DNA of 64,000 bases from Pseudomonas sp. RIT-PI-AD. Its GTDB lineage: Bacteria; Pseudomonadota; Gammaproteobacteria; Pseudomonadales; Pseudomonadaceae. A program made the position numbers and the translations under genes. The stretch lies in contig NZ_JANZKU010000019.1 of assembly GCF_025642785.1 (NCBI RefSeq), positions 1 through 64,000 of the forward strand, read 5' to 3'. The notes under the pieces are model-generated. The model saw only the letters and a program-made list of their open reading frames with translations, did not search any database and was not told the DNA's origin. Below are positions 17,678 to 26,952 of the stretch, piece after piece (position 1 is the stretch's first letter; each line of letters starts with the position of its first letter).

Positions 17678-18550
17678 CTATTGGCTCATGAAGGCCTTGA
17701 TGTTCGCCTGGTAGCCCAGGGATTCCCGTTGATCCTCGATGGAGTCCCAGATCTGTCGCACGACCTGCGGCCGTTGCGCGGCGAAATGCGGCGAGAACAC
17801 CAGGTAGTAATCCTTCACCTCCAGCGGGATCTCGGCTTTTTCCAGGTCATCATTCAACTCGGGATGGGCCTTGAGGATGAAATCCGCCCGCAACACTTGC
17901 AAGGCGGCCGCCTCGATGCGGCGATTCTTCACCATGCTCAGCAGCGCCAGCGGATCGCGACTGGTCTCGTCCACCTCCGCCCCGCGCGCGCGGAGAAAGT
18001 CGACGATGGAGAACCCCGAGAGAGAGCCGATGCGGCCGTCCAGGCGATGGAAGGCGGCGCCGTCCCATTCGGGGCCCTGGCCGATGCGCCGGTAGAGCGC
18101 ATAGGTGGCGGTGTGCAGGCGCTTCCCCCGTTCCGGAAGGCCTTGCGCCGTGAGGGGATACACCGCCCCCTTCGTCCGCTCCAGGTTGAAGCTGGCCGCG
18201 AAGGCGCCGTCGTACAACCCTCGCGCCACGCCGTCCAGGCAGCGCCGCCAGGGCAGGGCCACATAGCGGAACTGCACCGGCAACGCCCGTTCGACTCGGG
18301 CCAGCAGTTGGCGATTGAGCCCGGAACCGTCGGCCATGCTCCAGGGATAGGCGTCGCGGTCCTCATGGCAGAGCAGCAGCGACGGCGGCTGCTCCGCGGC
18401 CATCGCGAGCGCCGGGCCGGCCAGGCCATGGAGGGCGGCGAGCGCGGCCAGGATTCGCAGCGCCAGCCCGCACGCCGCCGTTCGACCCTGGCGCCGAAAC
18501 GAAGACGCGAGGGGATGTGGGTCCGTGCCGAGTGTCGATGCCCTGTCCAT
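17678..18550 (-). CDS. Periplasmic solute-binding protein (SBP_bac_3-like)
   Basis: The mature part looks like a type 3 solute-binding protein of amino-acid/ABC or signalling type: PPSLLLCHEDRDAYPWS, then VERALPVQFRYVALPWRRCLDGVARGLYDGAF and a C-terminal PQVVRQIWDSIEDQRESLG. The signal peptide LRILAALAALHGLAGPALAMA precedes it. The start is uncertain. ATG at 18550 gives a shorter n-region. ATG at 18622 is open too, has GAGGGG upstream, and lies 10 bp after the CvfB stop, which would mean coupling. No permease is adjacent, so it may act alone or feed a sensor. The ligand is unknown. Confidence 0.82.
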   Translation of the reverse strand: MDRASTLGTDPHPLASSFRRQGRTAACGLALRILAALAALHGLAGPALAMAAEQPPSLLLCHEDRDAYPWSMADGSGLNRQLLARVERALPVQFRYVALPWRRCLDGVARGLYDGAFAASFNLERTKGAVYPLTAQGLPERGKRLHTATYALYRRIGQGPEWDGAAFHRLDGRIGSLSGFSIVDFLRARGAEVDETSRDPLALLSMVKNRRIEAAALQVLRADFILKAHPELNDDLEKAEIPLEVKDYYLVFSPHFAAQRPQVVRQIWDSIEDQRESLGYQANIKAFMSQ

Positions 18551-18631
18551 GGCCAGCCCCGTTACCTCGTCCGCAGGGGCAGCGGAATGCGGCCAGCTCC
18601 CGTCCTGGCGCGAAGACGCCATGGCGGCCCC

Positions 18632-19468
18632 TCAGGGCAACTCGATGCGGTCGCCATGGATGATCACCAATCCCTGCTTGTAGAGCCCGCCGATGGCCTT
18701 CTTGAAGTTGCCTTTGCTGACGCCGAACAGCGAGCTGATCAGCTCGGGCGGACTCTTGTCGCTGACCGCCAGGCTACCGCCCTGGCGCCGCAACTCGGAC
18801 AGGATGCGCTCGCTCAGGCTCTCGGCGGCATCCTCGCCGACCGGTTGCAGGCTCAGGCTGATCTTGCCGTCGGCGCGGATTTCCTTGATGTAGCCGGTCT
18901 CCTGCATGCCGCTGCGGAGGAACTTGAACACTTCGTTCTTGTGGATGAGACCCCAGTGACGGCCCTCGATGATCGCCTTGAAGCCCATATCGGTGGCCTC
19001 GGCCACCAGCAGATTCACCTTCTGCCCGATCGAGTAGCGCGCGGGGGTGTTGTCTAGGTAGCGATCCAAACGCGCCGTGGCGGTGATGCGCTTGCTGCGC
19101 CTGTCCAGGTAGACGTGCACCACGCAATAGTCGCCGACTTGGAGCGGCTTCTTCTCTTCCGAGTGGGGCAGCAGCAGGTCCTTGGGCAGGCCCCAGTCGA
19201 GGAACAGCCCGACCCGGTTGATTTCCACCACTTTCAGGCTGGCGAAGCCGCCCACCTGGGCCTTGGGGGTTTCCGTGGTGGCGATGGGGCGGTCGTCGCT
19301 GTCCAGGTAGAGGAAGACGTTCAGCCAGTCGCCGATCTCGCTGGGCTGATCCTTGGGCACGTAGCGATTGGGCAACAGGATTTCGCCTTCCGCCTCGCCG
19401 TCGAGGTAAAGGCCGAAGTCGGTCCGTTTGACCACCTGCAGAGAGTTGAAGCGCCCGATCAGTGCCAT
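18632..19468 (-). CDS. cvfB: CvfB-type S1 RNA-binding protein
   Basis: A 278-residue cytoplasmic protein. Three S1-like beta-barrels run in tandem (FGLYLDGEAEGEILLPNRYV, VGLFLDWGLPKDLLLPHSE, and MGFKAIIEGRHWGLIHKNEV). A C-terminal winged helix follows (GVSKGNFKKAIGGLYKQGLV). This is the CvfB/YitL arrangement, and CvfB in Staphylococcus binds RNA and affects virulence-gene expression. The length matches the family (about 280). It probably forms an operon with the downstream binding-protein gene. Confidence 0.92.
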   Translation of the reverse strand: MALIGRFNSLQVVKRTDFGLYLDGEAEGEILLPNRYVPKDQPSEIGDWLNVFLYLDSDDRPIATTETPKAQVGGFASLKVVEINRVGLFLDWGLPKDLLLPHSEEKKPLQVGDYCVVHVYLDRRSKRITATARLDRYLDNTPARYSIGQKVNLLVAEATDMGFKAIIEGRHWGLIHKNEVFKFLRSGMQETGYIKEIRADGKISLSLQPVGEDAAESLSERILSELRRQGGSLAVSDKSPPELISSLFGVSKGNFKKAIGGLYKQGLVIIHGDRIELP

Positions 19469-19716
19469 GCTGGATACCTTGGAAGACAGGCCGCCATTCT
19501 AACCGGTTTTCCCGGCCCGCCGACCCTGGCCGCCGGCCGGCTCGGCGGCATGAATCGCGCTCGCCGGGCGCGTGCGCAGCGCCTGCCGAGCCGCCCAGCC
19601 CGCTGATTCCACGGGATAAACCTGTCGATTCGGACATCCCTATTTTTTATCGGGCTTCTGTTGGTTATTTCCTGTACAATGGATGGCCGCATCGATTTTG
19701 AGACAGGTTGATAGCC

Positions 19717-19896
19717 ATGCGCGTAAAAGTAGCGAATACCAAGAGCAAGCCCGCCCCCGCCGTCGAGACCCGCGAGTCCATCGAAGCCCAGGTCGCGGCC
19801 TTCCTGAATGCCGGCGGCGAGATCCAGCAAGTCGCCAAAGGTGTAAGCGGTCAGGTCAACGGCCCGTCTCGCCACATCACCATCAGCAAGAAGTAA
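19717..19896 (+). CDS. Small conserved hypothetical protein, 59 residues
   Basis: A 59-residue soluble protein: basic start MRVKVANTKSKPAPA, then ESIEAQVAAFLNAGGEIQQV and a short tail GVSGQVNGPSRHITISKK. The segment AAFLNAGGEIQQV resembles in form the C-terminal part of the Pseudomonas RNA-polymerase-binding protein SutA (FLxxGGxVQEI), but this is a weak, short match from memory. A candidate -10 box TACAAT lies at 19675. The next 20 bp after the stop lead into a hairpin at 19915-19934. Confidence 0.75.
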   Translation: MRVKVANTKSKPAPAVETRESIEAQVAAFLNAGGEIQQVAKGVSGQVNGPSRHITISKK

Positions 19897-20345
19897 TCGT
19901 CTGCTTTTCGTGTCCGCGCTTCCTCGGAAGCGCGTTACGCGCGCCCACTTCCTCCGCTTCGCCTCCCCTTCTTCGCCTCATCCGCTTTTCCATCGTCGAC
20001 CGGCCTCGCCCGGATCGCCCGCCCTCTTCCTCGGTTTTCTTGTGCCATGGATGCGCCAGCGCTTTGATGCCGAGACGCCATCCCTCCACGTGCTGTTTAC
20101 CGGCGGATCGACGAATGGCGCCGTCCGCGCCGCCTCAGCCGTTATCCTGAACCGCGCGCCGCGCCCTGCCGAAAGGGCGCGCCAGGTGTCTAGCCCGCCC
20201 CTCCAGGGCAACCCGCGCGGCTGAACGGCCGCGCGCCGCTACGAGCCGCGCGCTTCGCTGGCAAGGTCTGTGCGCCCCTGCCCCTGGCTGCAACGTGACT
20301 ACGTGAGCCACTCCTGCTCGTTTTTCCTTAAAGGAGTGAAGAAGG
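19897..20345. other. Gene-free spacer with terminator-like hairpin
   Basis: 449 bp. A strong inverted repeat CGCGCTTCC-TC-GGAAGCGCG at 19915-19934 lies just after the 59-residue gene and may end it, although only TTACG follows. The remainder is G/C-rich and shows no gene or recognisable repeat. A good ribosome site (AAAGGAG, GAAGG) precedes the next gene. Confidence 0.5.
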
Positions 20346-21065
20346 ATGTACAAATTTTTATTCTTGCTCGGGCTGGGCTTGCTGTTGAGCAGTCCGGCCC
20401 TGGCCCAGGTCATGCGCCGCGATATCGGCGACTTCGAACTCAAGCTGGCCACCACCCCGACCCGCAGCATGGCCCAGGGGCTGGTCAAGACCGACAGCGT
20501 CGGCTCCTTCCATGGCGGGCTGGACCTGAGCCACGACAGCGGCTGGTACATCGGCCAGTGGTCGCCGAACATGGACCTGTTCGATGCCCGCAACCTGGAA
20601 ATCGACTCCTACACCGGCTTCAAGCACGTTTTCGACGACAAGCTGGGCTATGAGCTGGGCATGATCCGCTTCGCCCGCCCGCAAAACAGCGCCCTCGACC
20701 GCCATCAGGTGTTCGCCGGCATGAGCCTGTTCCAGAGCCGCCTCGGCGCCGCGCTGGGCGACCGGCCGGGCCGCTTCGACGGCACGCTCTACGCCGACCT
20801 GGGCACGCGCTCGCTGCTGGGCGTCGACATCACCATGAAATATGGCAACCACGACCTGGACACGCCGGTCACCCTGGCCAACGGGGGCAACGTGCGGGTG
20901 TTCAACGACTGGTCGCTGAACCTCACCCGGCCCTGGCTCGGCATCGACCTGGACCTGTCCTACAGCGGCTCCAGCCTCCGCGGCCAGGCCTGCTCGCTGT
21001 ACTCCGGGCTGAACAGCCAGTGCGACGGCTATCTGCTGCTGAAAGCCTCGCGCCCGCTGTTCTGA
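20346..21065 (+). CDS. TorF-like putative porin (outer membrane)
   Basis: 239 residues with a signal peptide MYKFLFLLGLGLLLSSPALA and a mature part of alternating hydrophobic strands ending in Phe, the usual outer-membrane beta-barrel signature. The stretch SFHGGLDLSHDSGWYIGQWS followed by NLEIDSYTGF matches the TorF/Gcw_chp (TIGR02001) family of putative porins. Two Cys near the C-terminus (CSLYSGLNSQCDG) could form a disulfide. The solute is unknown. It is followed 62 bp downstream by the RsuA-like gene. Confidence 0.85.
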   Translation: MYKFLFLLGLGLLLSSPALAQVMRRDIGDFELKLATTPTRSMAQGLVKTDSVGSFHGGLDLSHDSGWYIGQWSPNMDLFDARNLEIDSYTGFKHVFDDKLGYELGMIRFARPQNSALDRHQVFAGMSLFQSRLGAALGDRPGRFDGTLYADLGTRSLLGVDITMKYGNHDLDTPVTLANGGNVRVFNDWSLNLTRPWLGIDLDLSYSGSSLRGQACSLYSGLNSQCDGYLLLKASRPLF

Positions 21066-21127
21066 ACGGGCCATGGGAGAGGCGCTGCGGTTACACTAGC
21101 GCCCTTTCCATTGCCGATGCCGCCGCC

Positions 21128-21844
21128 ATGACCGATCCCGTGCGCCTGTCCAAACGACTCGCCGAACTCCTGCCCTGCTCACGCCGGGAGGCCGAGCTGT
21201 ACATCGAGGGCGGCTGGGTCAGCGTCGATGGCGCGGTGGTGGAGGAACCGCAGTTCAAAGTGGAGGCGCAGCGTATCGAACTGTTGCCCGGGGCCACCGC
21301 GACGCCCCTGGAGCCGGTCAGCATCCTGCTGAACAAGCCGGCCGGCCACGCCGCCAGCCTCGAAGCGATCCTGCCGCTGCTGACCCCGGAGAACCGCTGG
21401 CCCGAGGATCGTTCCGGGATACGTCCGCTCAAGCGCCACCTGAGCACCCTCAAAGCGGTCAGCGAACTGGAGCCCGACGCCAGCGGCCTGCTGGTGTTCA
21501 GCCAGAACTACAGCGTGTCGCGCAAGCTGCTGGAGGACGCCCATAAACTCGAGCACGAATACACCGTGGACGTGACCGGCACGCTGGCGGCGGATGGCCT
21601 GGCCGCGTTGCAGCACGGCATGCGCTACCGCGGGCACGTGCTGTCGCCGTGCAAGGTCAGTTGGCAGAGCGAGCAGCGCCTGCGCTTCGCCCTGAAGACC
21701 CCGCAACCCGGGCAATTGCGCTTCATGTGCGAAAGCGTCGGGCTGCGAGTGCTCGGCTTGCGGCGGCTGCGCATCGGCCGAGTGGCGATGTCGAAGCTGC
21801 AACCGGGGCAATGGCGCTATCTGGGCGCCGACGAGCGCTTCTGA
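21128..21844 (+). CDS. RsuA-like pseudouridine synthase family protein with altered catalytic motif
   Basis: 238 residues. An N-terminal S4 RNA-binding domain (residues 5-55; RREAELYIEGGWVSVDG) is followed by an RsuA-type catalytic domain (ILLNKPAGH and ASGLLVFSQN). In active enzymes the motif is G-R-L-D-x-D-T-x-G-L with the first Asp catalytic. Here the aligned residues are Glu113-Leu-Glu115-Pro-Asp117-Ala-Ser-Gly, so Glu115 stands where Asp is expected and the Arg is lost. It may therefore be inactive, or use another acid. ATG at 21128 is chosen by the family start. Confidence 0.88.
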   Translation: MTDPVRLSKRLAELLPCSRREAELYIEGGWVSVDGAVVEEPQFKVEAQRIELLPGATATPLEPVSILLNKPAGHAASLEAILPLLTPENRWPEDRSGIRPLKRHLSTLKAVSELEPDASGLLVFSQNYSVSRKLLEDAHKLEHEYTVDVTGTLAADGLAALQHGMRYRGHVLSPCKVSWQSEQRLRFALKTPQPGQLRFMCESVGLRVLGLRRLRIGRVAMSKLQPGQWRYLGADERF

Positions 21845-21863
21845 ACGCCCGCCCAGGAGCGCC

Positions 21864-24005
21864 TCAGCACTGCGTGGCCTCGCCCTGCAGCATGCCGCGG
21901 ACCTTCGCCGCCAGGTCGTCCAGGGAGAACGGCTTGGCGATCATGTCCATGCCGACATCGAGAAAACCGCCGCGCACCTCCGCGCCCTCGGCATAGCCGG
22001 TGGCGAACAACACGCGCAGGTCCGGATGCAGCTCACGGGCGTGTTCGGCCAGTTGCCGGCCATTCATGCCCGGCAGGCCGACATCGGTGAGCAACAGATC
22101 GATGCGCAGCTCGCCATTCAGGGTATCCAGCGCCTGTTGCGCGTCTTCCGCCTGTTCCACCTGGTAACCCAGTTCCCGCAGGACCTCGACGATCAGCATG
22201 CGCACCACCCGGTCGTCTTCCACCACCAGGATGCGCTCCCCCTCGCCCTGGGGCGTCGCGGCCGTCTCGGCCGGTGGCGGCTCGGCGCGCGGCGCGGCGT
22301 CGTGGCGGGGGAAGTACAGGCGGAACAGGGTACCCTGCCCGGGCGCGCTGCTGATGCGGATATGGCCGCCGGTCTGCTTGACGAAGCCGTACACCATCGA
22401 AAGGCCCAGGCCGGTGCCCTGGCCGATCGGCTTGGTGGTGAAAAAGGGTTCGAAGGCGTGTTCGATGACATCGGCGGCCATCCCGCTCCCGGTGTCGCGC
22501 ACGTCCATGTACAGGTAGTCGCCGGGCTCCAGCTCGTAGCCTTCGGCGTGACCGGCGGCGAGGCGCACGTTACCGGTCTCGATGGTCAGGCGGCCGCCCT
22601 CGGGCATCGCGTCCCGTGCGTTGATCGCCAGGTTGAGCAGCGCGCTCTCCAGTTGCGGCGTATCGCTCAGGGTCAGCCAGAGCCCCTCGTGCAGGCGGGT
22701 TTCCAGGATCACCCGTTCGCCCAGGGTGCGGCGTAGCAGGTCTTCCAGGGAATCTATCAGGGCGTTGATATCGGTCGGCTGGTTGTCCAGGGATTGCCGG
22801 CGGGCGAAGGCGAGCAAGCGCTGCACCAGGGAAGCGCCGCGATGGGCCGCGTGGCTGGCGGCGTCGATGAAGCGCTGGGTGCGCCCGCGCGATTCCTCCG
22901 ACATGCGTCGCTGGATCAGGTCGAGGCTGCCGATGATGCCGGCCAGGAGATTGTTGAAGTCGTGGGCGATCCCGCCGGTGAGCTGGCCGATGGCTTCCAT
23001 TTTCTGCGCATGGCGCAGTTTTTCCTCCGCCATGGTGCGCTCCGCGACCGCTTCGGCGACCCGCTGCTCGAGGGTCGCGGTGAGCTCGCGCAAGGCGTTT
23101 TCGCTGCACTTGCGTTCATGGATATCCATCAGCAAGCCGGGGAACCGCAGGGCCGCTCCCTGTTCGTCCAGCTCGCAATGGCCATTGGCCTCGATCCAGC
23201 GGTACTGGCCGTCCAGTTGCCGCACGCGGTACTCGGCGCGATAGGCCCCGCCCTGGGCCAGCGCGCGCGCGATGATCGCCTCGGTGGCGGCGCGGTCGTC
23301 GGGATGGATGGATTGCACCACCAAGTCCAGGGGCACCCCTTCGGCGGTCTGGGTCGGGTCCAGGGAAAAGGCGCGGGCGAAACGCTCGTCGCCGACGAAG
23401 ATGTCGCCGGGCACGTCCCAGACCCAGGTGCCGATCACCGCGCCGGCGTTGAGCGCCAGGTCGATCCGCTCGTTGGCCAGGCGCAGGCGCGCCTCGGCAT
23501 CCTGGCGCCCACGCTCGGCCACCACCTTCTCGGTGTTGTCGACGATGATGCACATGACCCCGGCGGGCACGCCGTCCTGATCGGGCAAGGGGCTGTAATA
23601 GACGTTCATCCAGGAGTCGTCGGGCCGGCCGCGCCGGAACAGTACGAAGTGCAGGTTCTCGTAGGAGATCGACTCGCCCTTCAGGCCGCGTTCGAGAATG
23701 TCCCGGTTCCAATCGGCGATCTCCGGCCAGGCCTGCTCGACCGGCCTGGCGAAGGTGTCCGGATGGCGGTCGGCGGCCACGCGGGTCGCATAGGCATCGT
23801 TGTAGATGAGCAGGCCGCTCTGGCCGAGGATCAGCACGATGGGGGTCGGCACGCCGAGCATCAAGTCGATGCTGGTGCGCAGGTAGGCCGGCCAGCTCGA
23901 AAGAGGTCCCAAGGCCGTTCCGGCCCAATCGTGGCGGCGGATGAGCGCGGCCATTTCACCGGGGTGCGCAGGGAAACCGGGAACAACGGGGGATTCGGGA
24001 CTCAT
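21864..24005 (-). CDS. Hybrid histidine kinase with PAS domains and receiver
   Basis: A 713-residue protein without transmembrane segments. A first PAS-like domain covers about residues 45-160, a second (PAS fold 3, SIHPDDR) about 190-300, and a coiled coil about 300-335. The HisKA domain has phosphoacceptor His348 (IAHDFNNLLAG), then an ATPase domain with NARDAMPEGG and GTGLGLSMVYG boxes. The C-terminal receiver (ILVVEDD, Asp in LLLTDVGLPGMNG) completes it. It lies 175 bp downstream of bphP on the same strand. It is a plausible relay partner of the phytochrome, but could have its own input. Confidence 0.93.
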   Translation of the reverse strand: MSPESPVVPGFPAHPGEMAALIRRHDWAGTALGPLSSWPAYLRTSIDLMLGVPTPIVLILGQSGLLIYNDAYATRVAADRHPDTFARPVEQAWPEIADWNRDILERGLKGESISYENLHFVLFRRGRPDDSWMNVYYSPLPDQDGVPAGVMCIIVDNTEKVVAERGRQDAEARLRLANERIDLALNAGAVIGTWVWDVPGDIFVGDERFARAFSLDPTQTAEGVPLDLVVQSIHPDDRAATEAIIARALAQGGAYRAEYRVRQLDGQYRWIEANGHCELDEQGAALRFPGLLMDIHERKCSENALRELTATLEQRVAEAVAERTMAEEKLRHAQKMEAIGQLTGGIAHDFNNLLAGIIGSLDLIQRRMSEESRGRTQRFIDAASHAAHRGASLVQRLLAFARRQSLDNQPTDINALIDSLEDLLRRTLGERVILETRLHEGLWLTLSDTPQLESALLNLAINARDAMPEGGRLTIETGNVRLAAGHAEGYELEPGDYLYMDVRDTGSGMAADVIEHAFEPFFTTKPIGQGTGLGLSMVYGFVKQTGGHIRISSAPGQGTLFRLYFPRHDAAPRAEPPPAETAATPQGEGERILVVEDDRVVRMLIVEVLRELGYQVEQAEDAQQALDTLNGELRIDLLLTDVGLPGMNGRQLAEHARELHPDLRVLFATGYAEGAEVRGGFLDVGMDMIAKPFSLDDLAAKVRGMLQGEATQC

Positions 24006-24180
24006 GGGCTCACACGGACAGGCTCAAGCGACGCATCGTCGCTCGGAAGGATTCGTTTCGACAAGGGCCAGCTCGTCGAGTGCCCGAACCTTGTCCGGGG
24101 ATCGCGGAGATGAACCGCCGAGGCCGCGGAAGGCGATGCCACGGAGCGAGGGGGATGCTCCGCAGCGCCGAGCGCTGGAT

Positions 24181-26337
24181 TCAACGGGCCATGCGTACCT
24201 TGAAGGTGATGATGCCGTCGCCCTGGGTCACCTCGATGGTGCCGCCATGGGCCAGCACGATGGCCTGGGAAATGTACAGGCCAATGCCCAGCCCGCTCTT
24301 GTTGCGCCCGTGCTCGGGCAGGTGTTGCTTGAACGGAGTGAACAGGGAGGCTAGACGCTCCTCGGAGAGGACTTCGGCCTCGTTGAGAATCGAGAGGATG
24401 GCGTGGCTGTCGTCCTGGCTCAGGCTCACCAGCACCGGACGGCCCTGGGTGCCGTGGTGACGGGCATTACTCAGCAGGTTGGCGACCACCTGGGCCATCC
24501 GGTCGGGATCGGCGTCTACCATCACGCCGGGGGTGATGGCGGTTTCCATGTTCAGGCCCGGATAGGCCAGGCCGGTCTCGCTGATGATTTCCCCGACCAG
24601 CCGCGACAGATCGGTGGGCACCCGCTGCAAGGTGATTCCGGCACCGGCCTGCAAGCGGCTCATCTCCAGGATCTGGCTGATCAGGCGCTCCATGCGCCCG
24701 CTGGAATTGGTGATGTGCTGGCGCAGCTCGGCGGTGCGGGTGTCGTTCGGCGAGAGCATCGCCGCCGCCATGGAGATCGATTGCAGCGGGTTGCGCAGGT
24801 CGTGACCGAGCACGGCGATCAGCCGTTGGCGCATGCGGTCGATTTCGCTGGCGCGGTTCAGGCACAGCTCCATCAGTTCGATGCGCAGCTTCTCGGCGAT
24901 GTTCAGGTCGGTGGGGCCCCAGACCGCCGAGCGGCCGCTGACCACCTCTTCCCAGGCCTCGAACGAGCCCCGCGGCGTCAGGCGCGCGCCGGAGGGGCCG
25001 ACGGAGAGGATTTTCTCCGGCTTGCCGCCCCAGTTGATGGTCTGCACCTCTTCCAGGCGGAACCAGAGGATCCAGCCGGACGCCTGCCGGTGGAAACGGA
25101 TCGCCAGCACGCCGCAGAAGCGCGCCTCCGGCAACTGCGGAAGCGGATGGGGCCACTTCTCGGTGTGGAAGGTTTCCAGGCTGTCGTCCAGTTCCAGCTG
25201 CTGCACCACCCTCCGGACGAAATCCTCCGGCAGGCCGTCGCCGATGCAGCTCAGGCGACCGCCGAGCATCACCGCGGCGCCATCGCTGGGCAGCAGTTGC
25301 GAAACCTCCTGCAACTGGCGGGTGAGCGAGCCCAGCAGGTCGTCGGAATCCCGCGCATGGCGCACCAGGCTCAGTTGCAGCTCGGCGGCCAACCGCTGGG
25401 TTTCCGCCGCGCGGCTCGCCTCGAGGCGCTCGATCACCGCGCTGCACACCTGGGAGAAGACCTGGAAGGCCATCCGCACCGGATAGGGCACGCGCTTGGG
25501 TGTCATGTGGTGGCAGGAAAACAGGCCCCACAATTCACCGCCGACCACGATGGAAATGCTCATGGAGGCTGCGACGCCCATATTGGTCAGGTATTCGCAG
25601 TGGATCGGCGACACGCTGCGCAGGGCGCTGAAACTCAGGTCGAACGGCTGGCCGCTGAGGGGGTGGCGGTCCGGCACCAGGGCCGCGGGCCTATAGGTCA
25701 CGTCGGCGATCAGCCGGATCGGGTTCTGGATGTACAGGCGCCGCGCCTGAGCCGGGATGTCCGAGGCCGGATAACGCTGGCCCAGGTAGCTGACCAGGTC
25801 CTCGCGACGCGACTCGGCGCACACCTCGCCGGACAGGTCGGGTTTGAAACGGTAGGCCATCACCCGGTCGTAGCCGGTCATCCGGCGGATTTCCTCGGTC
25901 ACGCCGATCAGCAAGTCCTCGACGTCGTGGCGCTGCTGCACCTGGCCGATGATCCGCTGGGCGTTCAGGGCGAAGGCGGTGAAGGCCGTCGTTCCCACCG
26001 GACGCGGTTCGAATTCGAGGTAAAGCACGCCGTCGTAGGCATGCCCGATGATGTCGTACAGGGTGTCGCCCAGCCAGCCCTCGACGGCGTTGCTCCAGCG
26101 GTTGACCGAGACGTCCTTCTCGCCGAGCAGGGCCATCACCGACGCGCCGACCTGCGCTTCACGCAGCGGCTCGCCCAGCGCCGGCGTGAAGCCGAGCAGT
26201 TGCGGCAGGTTGACGCTGTAGCCGAGCACGCATTGCGCGGCATCCAGCACGATCATCGCGCCATGGGGCTGGATCGCCCCGGGGACGTGGATCGGCTCGT
26301 CCTCGCAGTTGGCGAGGGTGATGGGTTGGTCAACCAC
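24181..26337 (-). CDS. bphP: Bacteriophytochrome histidine kinase
   Basis: A 718-residue red/far-red photosensor kinase. Cys11 near the N-terminus (LANCEDEP) is in the position that binds biliverdin. The PAS domain, the GAF domain with the PASDIP motif and SPIHCEYL, and the PHY domain with the tongue PRGSF motif follow in order. The HisKA H-box is VLGHDLRNPLQSI with His512, then an ATPase domain ending GLGIGLYISQ. The G1 box reads LNEAEV rather than N-x-G, so nucleotide binding may be atypical. There is no receiver. It starts 9 bp after the bphO stop, so the two are in one operon. Confidence 0.97.
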   Translation of the reverse strand: MVDQPITLANCEDEPIHVPGAIQPHGAMIVLDAAQCVLGYSVNLPQLLGFTPALGEPLREAQVGASVMALLGEKDVSVNRWSNAVEGWLGDTLYDIIGHAYDGVLYLEFEPRPVGTTAFTAFALNAQRIIGQVQQRHDVEDLLIGVTEEIRRMTGYDRVMAYRFKPDLSGEVCAESRREDLVSYLGQRYPASDIPAQARRLYIQNPIRLIADVTYRPAALVPDRHPLSGQPFDLSFSALRSVSPIHCEYLTNMGVAASMSISIVVGGELWGLFSCHHMTPKRVPYPVRMAFQVFSQVCSAVIERLEASRAAETQRLAAELQLSLVRHARDSDDLLGSLTRQLQEVSQLLPSDGAAVMLGGRLSCIGDGLPEDFVRRVVQQLELDDSLETFHTEKWPHPLPQLPEARFCGVLAIRFHRQASGWILWFRLEEVQTINWGGKPEKILSVGPSGARLTPRGSFEAWEEVVSGRSAVWGPTDLNIAEKLRIELMELCLNRASEIDRMRQRLIAVLGHDLRNPLQSISMAAAMLSPNDTRTAELRQHITNSSGRMERLISQILEMSRLQAGAGITLQRVPTDLSRLVGEIISETGLAYPGLNMETAITPGVMVDADPDRMAQVVANLLSNARHHGTQGRPVLVSLSQDDSHAILSILNEAEVLSEERLASLFTPFKQHLPEHGRNKSGLGIGLYISQAIVLAHGGTIEVTQGDGIITFKVRMAR

Positions 26338-26346
26338 GCGGGACCC

Positions 26347-26952
26347 TCATGTCGGGCATGCTTGCGCGACCTCTTGGTTGACCCAGAGACGGAACGAGCG
26401 GAAGGCGTCCTGGGCCGCGTGCTGCGCCTGCTGGATGTCGGTTTCGCTGCGGATGTTCCGGGCGAGCTGCTGCTGGAACTGCTGCCACAGGCCGCTGGTC
26501 GCGGCGCCATAGCCTTGCAGCCACTCCAGCGGCAGGCCGGGCAGACGCGGAGCAAGGCGCTTGTACAGTACTACACCGCCGAGGGTGGCACCCTCGACCA
26601 CATAGGCGAGGCCGAAGGCGCTGGCGAGGTTCTCGGCCAACGGTACCTGGGGGCATTCATCGATCCGCGCCAATGCGCCGCGGTCTAACCCGGCGGCGAG
26701 CAGGTCGGCCTCCAGCCAGCGGGTCTTGTGGAAGCGCTGCTCGGCCTGCAATTCAGCGTGCCAGTCGATTCGCGCGAGCCTGGCTTCCAGCGGGCGCATC
26801 CAGCCGAGCACGCGGCGCACGTAACGCAGGTACTGGTCTTCGGTAAGCCCGGGGCGGGTCAGCGGGGACGTGGCGTCCAGCTCCGCATGCAACTGCCGCG
26901 TCGCGTCGCGCAAGGCGAACAGGACGGGAGAAATCTGAAAACCTGCGGTCAT
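26347..26952 (-). CDS. bphO: Biliverdin-producing heme oxygenase
   Basis: A 201-residue cytoplasmic enzyme that opens heme to biliverdin, the BphP chromophore. The proximal heme ligand is His22 in ATRQLHAELD. The family helix near residue 115 (GLAYVVEGATLGGVVLYKRL) carries the distal glycine-type motif. The length matches Pseudomonas BphO. It directly precedes bphP with a 9-bp gap, the order known from P. aeruginosa. The upstream spacer 26953-27310 separates it from a divergent small gene. Confidence 0.96.
   Translation of the reverse strand: MTAGFQISPVLFALRDATRQLHAELDATSPLTRPGLTEDQYLRYVRRVLGWMRPLEARLARIDWHAELQAEQRFHKTRWLEADLLAAGLDRGALARIDECPQVPLAENLASAFGLAYVVEGATLGGVVLYKRLAPRLPGLPLEWLQGYGAATSGLWQQFQQQLARNIRSETDIQQAQHAAQDAFRSFRLWVNQEVAQACPT

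Noticed and set aside
24403-26688. A 761-residue plus-strand frame opposite bphP and bphO
   Set aside because: Both minus-strand genes show full family motifs; the antisense frame has no domain and its composition follows codon position bias.
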